From NCBI GenBank assembly GCA_019638235.1, contig JAHBUE010000001.1, positions 2,525,255 through 2,589,254 of the forward strand: a stretch of DNA of 64,000 nt. Direction: 5' to 3'. The notes beneath the pieces were generated by a model, which had not been told where the DNA came from, searched no databases, and saw only the letters and a list, made by a program, of their open reading frames with translations. Of this stretch, positions 53,752-63,493 are shown in pieces; within the stretch, counting starts at the first letter, position 1, and each line of letters opens with the position of its first letter. The stretch comes from Cyclobacteriaceae bacterium (GTDB taxonomy: Bacteria; Bacteroidota; Bacteroidia; Cytophagales; Cyclobacteriaceae). Both the position numbers and the translations under genes were made by a program.

Positions 53752-54327
53752 TTAATTCATTCGTGGGTCAACCGGGTAGTTGGAATATACGGAAAACCGC
53801 CCGCCCATGTTCTCTAAGGCTTTTTTCCATACTAAGGCCGGTTCGGTCTCGAACAGCAAATCTTCCGATACAAAATCGCATACAATCCATGAGTTCTGAC
53901 TTAACTCTTCCTCTAATTGGCCTGCATCCCATCCGCTATATCCAAGAAAAAATTTAATATCGGCAGGATAAAGCTGGTGTGTATCGGCCAGGTTCAATAC
54001 CTGGTCAAAAGTTCCTCCCCAGTAAATGCCGTCTAATATCTCCGCTCCGTTTTCAATGGATGCCGAGCGATGAATGAAATGCAACGTATCCTGCTGCACA
54101 GGGCCGCCCACGTATATTTCGTGGTCGAAATTGGCAAGGTCGTCCATCACCTCACCGGCTTTCATAATAGAGGGCTTGTTCAGCACAAAACCAAAAGACC
54201 CCTCTTCAGTATGTTCGCACAGCAATACTACCGTGCGCTCAAAATTCGGATCGGGCAGAAAGGGTTCTGATATCAGCAGCCGCCCCTTTTCGGGCTTGAT
54301 TTTGTTCTTATAGTTGAAAAACTCCAC
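53752..54327 (-). CDS. YqgE/AlgH family protein
   Basis: A 191-residue cytoplasmic protein of the YqgE/AlgH family: GRLLISEPFLPDPNFERTVVLLCEH (core LLISEPFLPDPNFERTV), GSFGFVLNKPS, VYVGGPVQ equivalent (EIYVGGPVQQDTL) and FLGYSGWDAGQLEEEL are conserved. The molecular function remains unclear. Divergent from pdxH. Confidence 0.93.
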   Translation of the reverse strand: MEFFNYKNKIKPEKGRLLISEPFLPDPNFERTVVLLCEHTEEGSFGFVLNKPSIMKAGEVMDDLANFDHEIYVGGPVQQDTLHFIHRSASIENGAEILDGIYWGGTFDQVLNLADTHQLYPADIKFFLGYSGWDAGQLEEELSQNSWIVCDFVSEDLLFETEPALVWKKALENMGGRFSVYSNYPVDPRMN

Positions 54328-54421
54328 AGCAGGCAGTTGTATTGGCGATCCAATAAAATACTTGTAATGCTACGATGCAAATTTTATTCTTTTGGGTGAA
54401 CTTTCGCGAAAATATTACCCT

Positions 54422-55063
54422 ATGTCAAGCCTTTCATCCATACGAACCGAGTACACCAAAGCCGTGTTGAATGTTGATTCTGTGCATCAAAACCCTGTTG
54501 AGCAGTTTGCCCGATGGTTTAATGAAGCCCTGGCAGCCAAACTGCCCGAACCAACAGCCATGCACCTGGCTACCGTAAACGAACAGGGGCGGCCATCGGG
54601 ACGTATGGTGCTGTTGAAAGGCGTTGAAAACTCAAAGTTTGTGTTCTTTACCAATTACCAAAGCAACAAGGGGAAAGACTTAGACGCCAACCCGGCCTGC
54701 TCGCTTACGTTCTTCTGGCCTGAACTGGAGCGGCAGGTGCGCATTGAAGGCGTGGCTACCCGCATTGAGTCCGCACGTTCTGATGCCTACTTTCAAAGCC
54801 GCCCGCGCGGGTCGCAAATCGGGGCGTGGTCATCACCGCAAAGCGTAGTGATTGAAACCCGTGAGATATTAGAAGAGCGGGTAAAAGAAATTGAGAAACG
54901 TTTTGAGAACCACAATCCGTTACCACGCCCGCATCAGTGGGGCGGTTATGAAGTTGAGCCAATGCTGGTTGAATTCTGGCAAGGCAGACCCAGCCGTCTG
55001 CACGACAGAATACTTTATACAAGGAGTGGTAACAGTTGGGAAATCAGTAGGTTATCCCCGTAG
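54422..55063 (+). CDS. pdxH: pyridoxine/pyridoxamine 5'-phosphate oxidase
   Basis: A 213-residue FMN-dependent oxidase that makes pyridoxal 5'-phosphate from PNP or PMP. The start is ATG 54422 (a start at 54392 gives a 10-residue leader not expected in the family). Segments: RMVLLKGV, FFTNYQSNKGKDL (FMN binding), SRPRGSQIGAW and GGYEVEPMLVEFWQG, ending RLSP. Length matches the family. Confidence 0.95.
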   Translation: MSSLSSIRTEYTKAVLNVDSVHQNPVEQFARWFNEALAAKLPEPTAMHLATVNEQGRPSGRMVLLKGVENSKFVFFTNYQSNKGKDLDANPACSLTFFWPELERQVRIEGVATRIESARSDAYFQSRPRGSQIGAWSSPQSVVIETREILEERVKEIEKRFENHNPLPRPHQWGGYEVEPMLVEFWQGRPSRLHDRILYTRSGNSWEISRLSP

Positions 55064-55122
55064 TAGAAATTTGTTGTTTAGGACATCTCTAAAAACATTT
55101 TTTCATCCACCTCATCCTCTGT

Positions 55123-55143
55123 CCTTCTCCGTTTCGGAGAAGG
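55123..55143. repeat. palindromic intergenic hairpin (CCTTCTCC/GGAGAAGG)
   Basis: An 8-bp perfect stem with GTTTC loop between convergent pdxH and bshB1. Sequence of this type (CCTTCTCCgtttcGGAGAAGG) recalls a dispersed Bacteroidota palindrome. It may also act as a weak terminator for pdxH. Confidence 0.4.
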
Positions 55144-55168
55144 GTAAACGGAGTTTTTAGTGATGCCC

Positions 55169-55885
55169 TTAAATCAAATCAAAGAGATTATTTACCCCCG
55201 GATACCTGCGCACAGTAAAACCCTCACCATATTTCGCCCCAATGGCATGACCTAATTCTATGGCTCTTGCTTCAACAAGCTTGAGAAATTCAGGAGTTGA
55301 AATGTACGTTTCAGGTTCTTTGCTTTGTGGGTCATGCACCTGGCTTTTATATGCCCTATACGATGCTACCTTGGTTTCCCAGAAATCGGAAATATCTACA
55401 ATAAAATCAGGCTCGATAAACTGGCTTTGAATGTAGTGATACACCGCTTTCGGCCGCCAGGCTTGTTGAGGTTTGCCGTCTAAAGTGGTTTCGATTTTGG
55501 CAAGTCCCGAAAGAAAACATGCATCGGCCGCAAGTTCAGCAGCACGACCATGATCAGAATGGCGATCGTGAATGGCGTTGGCTAACACAATCTCCGGTTG
55601 GTACTTTCTGATCACCCGGATAACCTCGCGCTGATGCTCTTCATCATTACGAAAGAAGCCATCCGCCAGAGCCAGATTTTCACGAGCACTAAGTTTAAGG
55701 ATTTCAGATGCCGTTGCGGCCTCCTCCATCCTGATTTCGGGTGTGCCCCTTGTACCAAGTTCGCCTTTGGTAAAATCAACCACGCCCACTTTATAGCCTA
55801 AGGAAATCTGCCGGGCAATAGTACCTCCACAGCAGAGTTCTGCATCATCGGGGTGGGCGGCTAAAACAAGTATATTGAGCTTCAT
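55169..55885 (-). CDS. bshB1: bacillithiol biosynthesis deacetylase BshB1
   Basis: A 238-residue PIG-L-fold zinc deacetylase. AAHPDDAELCCGG gives the metal-binding His-Asp-Asp and the BshB1-type continuation; FTKGELGTRGTPEIR and HSDHGRAAEL are conserved in BshB1. It removes the acetyl group from GlcNAc-malate in bacillithiol synthesis. Last in the run rpoD-trxB-barrel-bshB1, and near trxB, which fits low-molecular-weight thiol metabolism. Confidence 0.9.
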   Translation of the reverse strand: MKLNILVLAAHPDDAELCCGGTIARQISLGYKVGVVDFTKGELGTRGTPEIRMEEAATASEILKLSARENLALADGFFRNDEEHQREVIRVIRKYQPEIVLANAIHDRHSDHGRAAELAADACFLSGLAKIETTLDGKPQQAWRPKAVYHYIQSQFIEPDFIVDISDFWETKVASYRAYKSQVHDPQSKEPETYISTPEFLKLVEARAIELGHAIGAKYGEGFTVRRYPGVNNLFDLI

Positions 55886-55905
55886 GGATGTTGAATTGGC
55901 CGTTA

Positions 55906-56586
55906 CTAATTCAGGATTCTATAATTCAGTCCTAACGAAAGCCCTAACGAATTATGTTTTATTGTTCCATCATCTGCAACCGGAACGTTACTTACATTAA
56001 TCAATCCCAAATTGTCATTAAGGCCAATTTTAATTGACGCTAACTCATCAATCGGGATATACATGCAAAAACTTGCAGATAATCCAAAGTCAAATTTTTT
56101 GAACTTATCGGTGTTATTTTCTTTGCCATCAACTATTCCATCAATTCCTTTGGCCATTAGTTCATGTTTTAATAAGTAGCCTCCATATAGACCTATACCA
56201 AACTGAAATTTTACTTTACCCCCAAATGTTTGCCCCCATTGTATTGGGATAGTTATATAGTCATAATTTGATTTATATGTTGCTATTTCTTGACTGATAA
56301 TCTGATTTTGAGGGTCTCTTATTTCAAGGTACGATTCGCCCTTTCCACCTTTCTTATCATAAAGAACATACACATTTATTACTGAACTGGCATTAAGAAA
56401 ATAGTTAATGCCAACACCTGCTGAAAAATTTATAGCCGGGTCAAAGTTCCTCTTAATGGTTTCATTTCCTCTTAAAGAAGTCAACGCAGGCTGAAACAGC
56501 AATTCAAGCTCAATTCCCTGCGCAAAGTTTTTTTCAAGGATCAATAGAGAACCAAATATCAAAATTACTTTTAATCCTTTCATCAC
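55906..56586 (-). CDS. outer-membrane beta-barrel protein
   Basis: A 226-residue barrel protein with signal peptide (LKVILIFGSLLILEKNFAQG) and strand-rich body ending in LGLSLGLNYRILN. Similar in style to the other OMP_b-brl-like proteins in the window but visibly AT-richer. Function unknown. It lies 20 bp from bshB1 and 23 bp from trxB. Confidence 0.72.
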   Translation of the reverse strand: MMKGLKVILIFGSLLILEKNFAQGIELELLFQPALTSLRGNETIKRNFDPAINFSAGVGINYFLNASSVINVYVLYDKKGGKGESYLEIRDPQNQIISQEIATYKSNYDYITIPIQWGQTFGGKVKFQFGIGLYGGYLLKHELMAKGIDGIVDGKENNTDKFKKFDFGLSASFCMYIPIDELASIKIGLNDNLGLINVSNVPVADDGTIKHNSLGLSLGLNYRILN

Positions 56587-56609
56587 GTTATCTATTCAGT
56601 AACCCCCAC

Positions 56610-57566
56610 CTAACTGTTATCGCCAACCAACTCCGCCTCTTTGGCCGCCAGGAATTTCTCTGCATCAAGTGCTCCCATACAGCCTGTTCCGGCTGCTGTT
56701 ACCGCCTGGCGATATACCCTGTCGGCTGCATCGCCAACGGCAAATACGCCTTCTACATTGGTGCGGGTTGAACCGGGCTGCACTTTAACGTAGCCAGTTT
56801 CATCCATATCAATATACCCTTTAAAAATATCGGTATTTGGCTTATGCCCGATGGCTAAGAAGAACCCTTGAACTGAGATTTCTTTCTTCTCCCCTGTTTT
56901 GTTGTTTATCACACGAACGCCTGTAACACCAGTATCATCACCCAGAATTTCATCGGTTTCGGTGTTCCAGTGTATCTCTATGTTTGGTGTGTTCAGCACC
57001 CGCGACTGCATGATTTTGGAAGCACGCATTTCATCGCGTCTTACAATCAGGTGAACCTTTGTACACAACTTGGCCAGATAGGTTGACTCTTCTGCGGCTG
57101 AATCGCCAGCGCCAACAACGGCCACTTCTTTACCACGATAAAAATAACCATCGCATACGGCACAAGCCGATACGCCTTTATTGGCAAATGTATCTTCGGA
57201 AGGTATGCCCAAATATTTCGCGGAAGCGCCTGTGGCAATGATTACCGTTTCTGCTTCAACAACATCTTTTTCATCAACGGTAACTTTATGTGGGTACCCC
57301 GAAAAGTCCACTGATGTCACCATTCCATAATTGATTTTTGTGCCGAACCGCTCTGCCTGCTTTTGCAAATCCATCATCATTTGCGGGCCGTTAATCCCAT
57401 CCGGGTAACCGGGAAAATTCTCTACATCGTTGGTAGTGGTCAACTGCCCTCCGGGCTGCCCGCCCGTGTACAGCACAGGGTTTAAGCCCGCACGGGCTGC
57501 ATAAATAGCGGCCGTATAACCGGCAGGGCCGGAACCAATAATCAACACTTTTACTTTCTCTGCCAT
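56610..57566 (-). CDS. trxB: thioredoxin reductase
   Basis: A 318-residue NADPH-dependent flavoprotein that reduces thioredoxin. FAD motif GSGPAG (11-16), redox pair CAVC (C135-C138 in SACAVCDG), NADPH motif GAGDSAAEE, and the C-terminal GVFAVGDAADRVYRQAVTAAGTGCMGALDAEKFL, abbreviated as VFAVGDAADRVYRQAVTA, are present. Second gene after rpoD, 73 bp downstream of its stop; an imperfect GC-rich hairpin with a T-rich tail in that gap (about 57575-57610) may attenuate rpoD transcription. Confidence 0.95.
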   Translation of the reverse strand: MAEKVKVLIIGSGPAGYTAAIYAARAGLNPVLYTGGQPGGQLTTTNDVENFPGYPDGINGPQMMMDLQKQAERFGTKINYGMVTSVDFSGYPHKVTVDEKDVVEAETVIIATGASAKYLGIPSEDTFANKGVSACAVCDGYFYRGKEVAVVGAGDSAAEESTYLAKLCTKVHLIVRRDEMRASKIMQSRVLNTPNIEIHWNTETDEILGDDTGVTGVRVINNKTGEKKEISVQGFFLAIGHKPNTDIFKGYIDMDETGYVKVQPGSTRTNVEGVFAVGDAADRVYRQAVTAAGTGCMGALDAEKFLAAKEAELVGDNS

Positions 57567-57639
57567 AGTCTTCGTAGTTAAAATAAAAGGCCCCGCATTG
57601 CTTTGAGACCCTTCAAAATCTGAACGGAATAAAAGGTTA

Positions 57640-58503
57640 TTAACCTAAGTAAGGTTTTAAAGCCTTACTTCTTGATGTATGTCGTAATCTTCTGATTGCC
57701 TTTTCCTTAATCTGACGAACCCGTTCACGGGTTAAGTTGAACATCTCTCCAATCTCTTCCAACGTCAGGGCATGTTCTCCATTCAATCCGAAATAGCGGG
57801 TAACCACATCGGCCTCGCGCTGGGTAAGCGTGGATAAAGCACGCTGCACTTCCCTGCGGAGCGAATCGTTCATCAGGCCGGAATCCGGAGTTTCCTCACT
57901 ATCATTCTCAAGCACATCTAACAAACTATTTTCCTCCCCCTGAGCAAACGGGGCATCCATCGAAACATGGCGCCCGGAAATCTTCATGGTGTCCACCACT
58001 TCGGCAGTGGTAACGTCAAGCACCTCCGCCAGTTCATCCGGTGACGGCTCACGCTCGTATTTTTGCTCTAACTCCGAAAAGGTTCTTGAAATTTTGTTGA
58101 GCGACCCTACCCGGTTAAGCGGCAGGCGAACAATACGCGATTGTTCTGCCAATGCCTGCAAAATAGATTGACGAATCCACCAAACAGCATACGAGATAAA
58201 CTTGAAACCACGGGTTTCATCAAAACGCTGCGCAGCTTTTATAAGACCGAGGTTTCCCTCGTTTATCAGATCACCCAACGACAACCCCTGGTTTTGGTAT
58301 TGCTTGGCAACAGACACAACGAAACGCAGGTTGGCTTTGGTAAGTTTCTCAAGGGCAACCTGGTCGCCTTCTTTAATGCGCTTGGCTAATTCTACTTCCT
58401 CATCCGGTGTGAGCAGGTCAACCTTGCCAATCTCCTGAAGGTATTTATCAAGTGATTGGCTTTCGCGGTTCGTAATCTGTTTGCTGATCTTGAGCTGTCT
58501 CAT
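57640..58503 (-). CDS. rpoD: primary sigma factor (RpoD/SigA type)
   Basis: A 287-residue housekeeping sigma factor. Region 1.2 ([20 protein letters not shown]), region 2 ([27 protein letters not shown] and AVWWIRQSI), region 3, and region 4 ([19 protein letters not shown]) are present. Region 1.1 and the non-conserved region are absent, which is usual in Bacteroidota. It starts the run that includes trxB and bshB1. Confidence 0.95.
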   Translation of the reverse strand: MRQLKISKQITNRESQSLDKYLQEIGKVDLLTPDEEVELAKRIKEGDQVALEKLTKANLRFVVSVAKQYQNQGLSLGDLINEGNLGLIKAAQRFDETRGFKFISYAVWWIRQSILQALAEQSRIVRLPLNRVGSLNKISRTFSELEQKYEREPSPDELAEVLDVTTAEVVDTMKISGRHVSMDAPFAQGEENSLLDVLENDSEETPDSGLMNDSLRREVQRALSTLTQREADVVTRYFGLNGEHALTLEEIGEMFNLTRERVRQIKEKAIRRLRHTSRSKALKPYLG

Positions 58504-58529
58504 CGATTACTAAATGTTCAGTGGTGTAA

Positions 58530-58560
58530 CAATATAGCGTCTTAAGTTAGTTCCTGTCAA
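58530..58560 (-). promoter_or_regulatory. promoter of rpoD, E. coli-like hexamers
   Basis: Minus strand TTGACA (58560-58555), 18-bp spacer, TATATTG (58536-58530). It differs from the TAnnTTTG form of the other promoters in the window but fits a general -35/-10 reading. Confidence 0.5.
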
Positions 58561-58571
58561 CCGTACAGTGT

Positions 58572-60722
58572 CTATTCCGATGCTGTTGCCTCCTCCTTCC
58601 TTGGCGGTCTTGGTAACAATACCTTACGGGAAAGTCTGAATTTACCGGTCTTTTTATCGACTTCAACTAATTTCACTTTCACTTCTTCCCCTACTTCCAT
58701 TACGCCTTCCATTGTTTCGAGGCGCTCCCACTTAATTTCGGAAATGTGCAGCAAGCCATCTTTGCCGGGCATAAATTCTACAAACGCTCCGAATGGCATA
58801 ATCGATTTCACCTTGCCATCGTACACCTGCCCTATTTCAGGCACGGCTACAATTGCACGGATACGCCTCAAGGCGGCATCCATCACGTCTTTATTAGTAG
58901 CAAACACATTTACCACACCTTTGTTGTTCACTTCTTCAATCACTACGGTTGCTCCGGTAGTGTTCTGAATATCCTGAACTACTTTACCACCGGGGCCGAT
59001 TACCGCACCAATCATTTCTTTCTCGATGATAACGGTTTCTGCACGTGGTGTATGCGGTTTCAGGTCAGCTTTAGAGGCCGACAATGTTTTCTTCATTTCA
59101 TTAAGAATATGCAAGCGACCTTCCTTCGCCTGAAGCAACGCTTCGCGCAATACTTCATAGGTCAAGCCATCTACTTTCAAATCCATCTGGCAGGCGGTTA
59201 AACCGTTCTCCGTACCAGTGGTTTTAAAATCCATATCACCTAAGTGGTCTTCATCGCCCAATATATCCGACAAGATTGCATACTTACCGGTTTTAGAATC
59301 GGAAATCATACCCATTGCAATACCGGAAACAGGCCCTTTAACAGGAAGTCCCGAATCCATCAGCGCAAGCGCACCAGCACAAACCGTTGCCATAGATGAC
59401 GAACCGTTTGACTCCAATATATCAGATACTACACGCACGGTGTACGGGTTTTGTTCGTCCGCAGGCAATACATATTTCAATCCGCGAAGCGCAAGATTAC
59501 CATGCCCTACTTCACGTCTGCCGGGGCCTCGGTTAGGTTTAACCTCACCTGTTGAAAAACCGGGGAAGTTATAATGCAGGATAAATTTGTTGGAGCCTTC
59601 AAACATAGCACCGTCAATCATTTGCTCGTCAAGCTTGGTGCCGAGTGTTACGGTAGTAAGCGATTGTGTTTCGCCACGCGTGAAAAGTGCTGAACCATGA
59701 GCTGAAGGTAAGATATCAACTTCAGATAATATCGGCCTGATTTCCTTGGTGTTACGGCCATCTAAACGAATGCCTTCATTCAATACCAGGTCGCGTGCGG
59801 CTTTCTTTTCTATATCGTGATAGTAACGCTTTACAAGGTCTTTGTTAACGGTAGTATCTTCAGGCAATGTAGCGAGGTAGTCTTCCAGCACTTGCTTGAA
59901 TGCCTTGCCGCGCTCCTTCTTGTTTTTGATTTGCTGCTTTGCAACAGCATATACTTTCGGATACAATAAGTTGGAAAGCTCTTCGCGAAGATTTTCATCG
60001 TTCACTTCGTGGCTGTATGTACGCTTCACGGTCTTGCCCATCTCCTTTGCCATGTCAAGCTGAAGCTGGCATTGCACCTTGATTGCCTCGTGAGCAATCT
60101 TCAACGCCTCAAGCATTTCATCTTCGCTCACTTCCTTCATCTCCCCTTCCACCATTAGTATGTTCTCGATAGAAGCGGCAACGATCAGGTCTATGTCGGC
60201 ACGTTCTTTATCAGCTAAAGTTGGGTTAACAATGAACTTGCCATCAACACGGGCAACACGTACTTCAGATATAGGGCCACCCCAGGGAATATCGGAAACA
60301 GAAAGTGCGGCAGAGGCAGCAAATGCTGCTAACGAATCGGGCAAGGCGTTGGCATCACCGGAGATAAGGAAAATATTAACCTGTGTTTCGGCATGGAAAT
60401 CACCCGGAAACAACGGGCGCAAGGCGCGGTCAACCAAGCGGCTTATCAGGATTTCATAATCGGATAACCTGCTTTCGCGCTTTAAAAAACCTCCGGGAAT
60501 TTTACCGGTAGAAGCGAACTTCTCCTGGTAGTCAACAGAAAGAGGCATGAAATCGACACCTTCATTGGCGTCTTCCCTGGCTACCGCAGTAGCCAACAGC
60601 ATGGTATTGCCCATGCGTAATACAACGGAACCATCGGCCTGACGGGCCAATTTACCTGTTTCGATAGTAATCTCCCTTCCATCCGGGAGTTTGCAGCTTT
60701 TTGAAATTACATTAAATGTCAT
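58572..60722 (-). CDS. pnp: polyribonucleotide nucleotidyltransferase (PNPase)
   Basis: A 716-residue PNPase from the ATG at 60722, which yields the family opening [23 protein letters not shown]. Two RNase PH domains ([34 protein letters not shown]), KH ([15 protein letters not shown]) and S1 ([20 protein letters not shown]) follow in order. It degrades RNA 3'-5' with phosphate. It lies downstream of rpsO, the classical rpsO-pnp order, with a terminator-like hairpin between. Confidence 0.97.
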   Translation of the reverse strand: MTFNVISKSCKLPDGREITIETGKLARQADGSVVLRMGNTMLLATAVAREDANEGVDFMPLSVDYQEKFASTGKIPGGFLKRESRLSDYEILISRLVDRALRPLFPGDFHAETQVNIFLISGDANALPDSLAAFAASAALSVSDIPWGGPISEVRVARVDGKFIVNPTLADKERADIDLIVAASIENILMVEGEMKEVSEDEMLEALKIAHEAIKVQCQLQLDMAKEMGKTVKRTYSHEVNDENLREELSNLLYPKVYAVAKQQIKNKKERGKAFKQVLEDYLATLPEDTTVNKDLVKRYYHDIEKKAARDLVLNEGIRLDGRNTKEIRPILSEVDILPSAHGSALFTRGETQSLTTVTLGTKLDEQMIDGAMFEGSNKFILHYNFPGFSTGEVKPNRGPGRREVGHGNLALRGLKYVLPADEQNPYTVRVVSDILESNGSSSMATVCAGALALMDSGLPVKGPVSGIAMGMISDSKTGKYAILSDILGDEDHLGDMDFKTTGTENGLTACQMDLKVDGLTYEVLREALLQAKEGRLHILNEMKKTLSASKADLKPHTPRAETVIIEKEMIGAVIGPGGKVVQDIQNTTGATVVIEEVNNKGVVNVFATNKDVMDAALRRIRAIVAVPEIGQVYDGKVKSIMPFGAFVEFMPGKDGLLHISEIKWERLETMEGVMEVGEEVKVKLVEVDKKTGKFRLSRKVLLPRPPRKEEATASE

Positions 60723-60778
60723 AAAAAATGGGTTAAAGCCACCGGGCATACCGCCTCAATGACTTATTTATAAAATAC

Positions 60779-60804
60779 AAAAAGGGAACCTTGATCAGGT
60801 TCCC
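60779..60804 (-). terminator. terminator/attenuator between rpsO and pnp
   Basis: GGGAACC (60784-60790) pairs with GGTTCCC (60798-60804), TTGATCA loop, and on the minus strand a T-run follows (A-run 60779-60783). It lies between rpsO and pnp, so pnp depends on read-through or another promoter. Confidence 0.82.
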
Positions 60805-60824
60805 TGTATACGTTTGAGTTCGTT

Positions 60825-61100
60825 TTATTTTCTAAGGTCTAACTCAGCCAGAATAGCACGATACCGGCTAATGTCTGTGTTCATCAAGTAATTCAGCAAT
60901 TTCTTGCGCTTACCTACCATTTTCATCAAACCTTGCTGGGTTGCAAAGTCCTTTCTGTGTGTTTTCAGGTGACCTGTAAGGTGACTGATGCGGTGCGTGA
61001 ACAGGGCAATCTGAGCTTCCGGTGAACCGGTATCCGTTTCCGATTTGGCTATGCCATGCTTCTTGAACAGCTCTTTTTTTGTTTCAGCAGTTAAATACAT
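60825..61100 (-). CDS. rpsO: 30S ribosomal protein S15
   Basis: A 91-residue S15 that binds 16S rRNA in early assembly of the small-subunit platform. TGSPEAQIALFTHRISHLTGHLKTHRKD, in short TGSPEAQIALFTHRI and HLKTHRKDF, is the family core, and the ending RYRAILAELDLRK is typical. It has a full-consensus promoter just upstream (61132-61163). Confidence 0.98.
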   Translation of the reverse strand: MYLTAETKKELFKKHGIAKSETDTGSPEAQIALFTHRISHLTGHLKTHRKDFATQQGLMKMVGKRKKLLNYLMNTDISRYRAILAELDLRK

Positions 61101-61131
61101 GTTTTTGTTTATTACTCTTTATTTCAGCCCG

Positions 61132-61163
61132 CAAAGATATGCGAAACAGGCCGAATTATCCAA
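61132..61163 (-). promoter_or_regulatory. promoter of rpsO
   Basis: Minus strand TTG (61163-61161), 21-bp spacer, TATCTTTG (61139-61132). It is 31 bp before the rpsO ATG and lies just before the stop of the LptF/LptG-like gene upstream. Confidence 0.65.
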
Positions 61164-61170
61164 AAAACCC

Positions 61171-62988
61171 TTAATTTTTCGTTCCGGATAGCGGAAACCA
61201 CCGGGCTTTTGCCTGTTGATACCATCCCCCCACTTTATCAAATACCACCTGGTAGAAGTCTGCCTCGAACAGGCGGGCGTCAATACGGGCCTGCCGGAGG
61301 AAAATAAGCCCAACACCAAAAAGTATGACATCAGCAGCCCACACACCGGCCTCCACGCTTACAATGCCCTGTTTTGCCCACTTTTCACCAGTCATGGTAA
61401 GCAAATAGTAAATAATAAAGAACAGAATGGACACTAAGAAAGGAACGCCCAACCCGCCCTTTTTAATAATAGCGCCCAATGGCGCCCCAATCAGGAACAT
61501 GGCAATACACGCCAGCGAGCTCGCCAGAATTTTATGCCACTGTATGCGAAACACCCGCTGGTCTATCTCATGATATTCGAGTGAGGTATTGGTGTTGTTT
61601 ATCTGCGTTTTTGCCACTCGGACTTTGCTTAGCGCAGATGAGTAAACAGACTTTTCTATGGGCAGGTTTAACACACTGTCAATCTTAGCCTCGCGTGCCG
61701 AGTCGGTAAGAATGATTTTCTTTTTTGGAGGAACCGGAGGCGGTGTTGAAACAGGCGCTTTGTTCTGTGCCAGGCTCTTAGCCTTACTTGGCGCTCGTTC
61801 ACGATTCTTTTTTACTTCAACAGGTTTTGTTGTGGCAGGCTTTTCAGAAACAACCGGAGTTACTTTTCCGGGAAGTTTCACCGAGTCGGGTTTAAGTAAG
61901 GCAGTATCCCTTACGGGGATTCCTAATGCCGTTGTATCAACAGCTATTGGCTTTTCAACGGGTACGACATTACTCTCCTTTTGTTCCTTATTTAACTCAA
62001 GCCTTGTAAGCGAATCGCGTTTGTTTCTATACGCTTGTAACTCTTTCGGCAATGGTATGGAGTCGTTGCGGGTAAAGAAGGAAAAATAGGCTCTATAAGT
62101 GGTGTAGTGATTCAGCTTTTGATTCATTACCTGGCCGTGTATAGAGTCAAGGTCGTGGTGAAGCTCTCCCATGTTCCGCATTATGCGGTTGCCCTGAAAC
62201 CATTTTTTATCCGTTCGTTGTATCAGAAAGGATGACAAATCAAATACTACCTGGGTTTTGGCAAACTTGCTGCGGCTTAGTGTTTCCGTTCCGTAGCCGG
62301 GGTTCTTCCCTACCAAATCCTGACCGGCACTGGTTCCTTCTGTATAATTATAGCCGTTAAACAATTCAAGTTTCAGGTAACGCTCATTCAAAATGGTGTA
62401 CATCTTTCCTGAATCGGCAACGGTAACATCTTTATTGCCATCATGTTTGCGGTGATCGTAGATGACTACATCTTTCAAGGTGATACCATCCGGGAATTTT
62501 TTATTCACTTTTATACTGATGTCAGGAATGCCGTTGTAGAAAGTCCCTTCCCGTATATCAAGCGCAGGTTTTTTCTGTTTAATGTCCCACAACAGGCTGT
62601 ACGCTTCCAGTGCTGCCTTGGGCACAAGATTATTGTTGATATAAAACGCGCAAACGGTAAGAAAAATCACAAAGAAAAAAATAGGCTGAATAGCGCGCAG
62701 CAACGAAATACCCGCGCTCTTCACCGCAGTCAGTTCAAAGTGTTCTCCCAGGCTCCCGAATGTCATTAACGATGACAACAACACCGCTAATGGCAAGGCT
62801 ACGGGCGTCATAAACACAGCAAAGTAGAAAAGCAACCGCCCGATCACATCAAAGCCCAAACCCTTGCCGATGATATCATCGAAATACTTGAGCATGTGCT
62901 GCATGAGCAGGATAAACACCACGACCAAGAACGTTAGCACGAACGGGCCGAGGAAAGAGCCAAGAATAAGTTTATCGAGTTTTTTCAT
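61171..62988 (-). CDS. LptF/LptG (YjgP/YjgQ) family permease with a long periplasmic insertion
   Basis: A 605-residue permease of the LPS-export LptB2FG family, or a paralogue. The start ATG 62988 gives the family opening (LDKLILGSFLGPFVLTFLVVVF). Three N-terminal helices and three C-terminal helices flank a beta-jellyroll-like periplasmic domain. Between them is a Lys/Pro/Ser-rich low-complexity insertion (about residues 331-425), absent in the 366-residue E. coli LptF. Which of LptF or LptG it is cannot be told by eye. Confidence 0.9.
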   Translation of the reverse strand: MKKLDKLILGSFLGPFVLTFLVVVFILLMQHMLKYFDDIIGKGLGFDVIGRLLFYFAVFMTPVALPLAVLLSSLMTFGSLGEHFELTAVKSAGISLLRAIQPIFFFVIFLTVCAFYINNNLVPKAALEAYSLLWDIKQKKPALDIREGTFYNGIPDISIKVNKKFPDGITLKDVVIYDHRKHDGNKDVTVADSGKMYTILNERYLKLELFNGYNYTEGTSAGQDLVGKNPGYGTETLSRSKFAKTQVVFDLSSFLIQRTDKKWFQGNRIMRNMGELHHDLDSIHGQVMNQKLNHYTTYRAYFSFFTRNDSIPLPKELQAYRNKRDSLTRLELNKEQKESNVVPVEKPIAVDTTALGIPVRDTALLKPDSVKLPGKVTPVVSEKPATTKPVEVKKNRERAPSKAKSLAQNKAPVSTPPPVPPKKKIILTDSAREAKIDSVLNLPIEKSVYSSALSKVRVAKTQINNTNTSLEYHEIDQRVFRIQWHKILASSLACIAMFLIGAPLGAIIKKGGLGVPFLVSILFFIIYYLLTMTGEKWAKQGIVSVEAGVWAADVILFGVGLIFLRQARIDARLFEADFYQVVFDKVGGWYQQAKARWFPLSGTKN

Positions 62989-63027
62989 GCGGTTAAGCGA
63001 GTGCAAAAGCAACAAATAACACGCCAA

Positions 63028-63287
63028 AGATACGGGTAAAGAGCATCTAAAATCAGAAATTGGTAAGAGGATTTGGGATTTAAGATTTTGCCTGTACTCT
63101 CGTTCTCGGTCTGACTAAAGTCCGACCTTCTATCTCCCGCACTTCCAAAATTTTAAATCGTTAATCGGCAATCGTAAATCTTTTAATCATTATAATTTAA
63201 GAGCAAGGATTGCTGATTTTTGATTTCAGAAGTAATAGGCATTTAATTATAATGTTCGTTGGTTACTGAGCATCTTGTTTCAATCCG
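63028..63287. other. gene-free intergenic stretch, AT-rich
   Basis: No supported gene. It contains low-complexity TTTAGATTT/AAGATTTT-like runs, as in the gap around 41030-41070. Nothing else is visible, except the SUKH-like fragment that follows. Confidence 0.5.
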
Positions 63288-63482
63288 TCAACAAAATTCC
63301 AATTCAAGATTTAATCCTTCTTCACCTTGTTTGTATTCAGCTATAAACTCCCGATAATAAAAGGGAAGATTAAAACCAATCTCGGTTTCGATAACTGAAA
63401 TCTCGTTTTCTAAATGTTTATCCCGCTCAATAAATAATTGCCGTCCTATTCTCAATCGACTTTTAAGTAATGACGTACCTTC
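63288..63482 (-). pseudogene. SUKH (SMI1/KNR4)-like fragment
   Basis: A 64-codon open frame on the minus strand ends at TGA 63288-63290. It has no ATG, only an in-frame TTG at 63455, and begins after an in-frame stop at 63483-63485. Its middle reads SVIETEIGFNLPFYYREF, close to the SMI1/KNR4 core (IEE-x-E-x-hG-x-xLP-x-xY-x-xFL), then AEYKQGEEGLNLE. The family is about 120-150 residues, so both ends are missing. SUKH proteins are often immunity proteins against toxins. I read it as a decayed remnant. Confidence 0.45.
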
Positions 63483-63493
63483 TCACGGACTCC

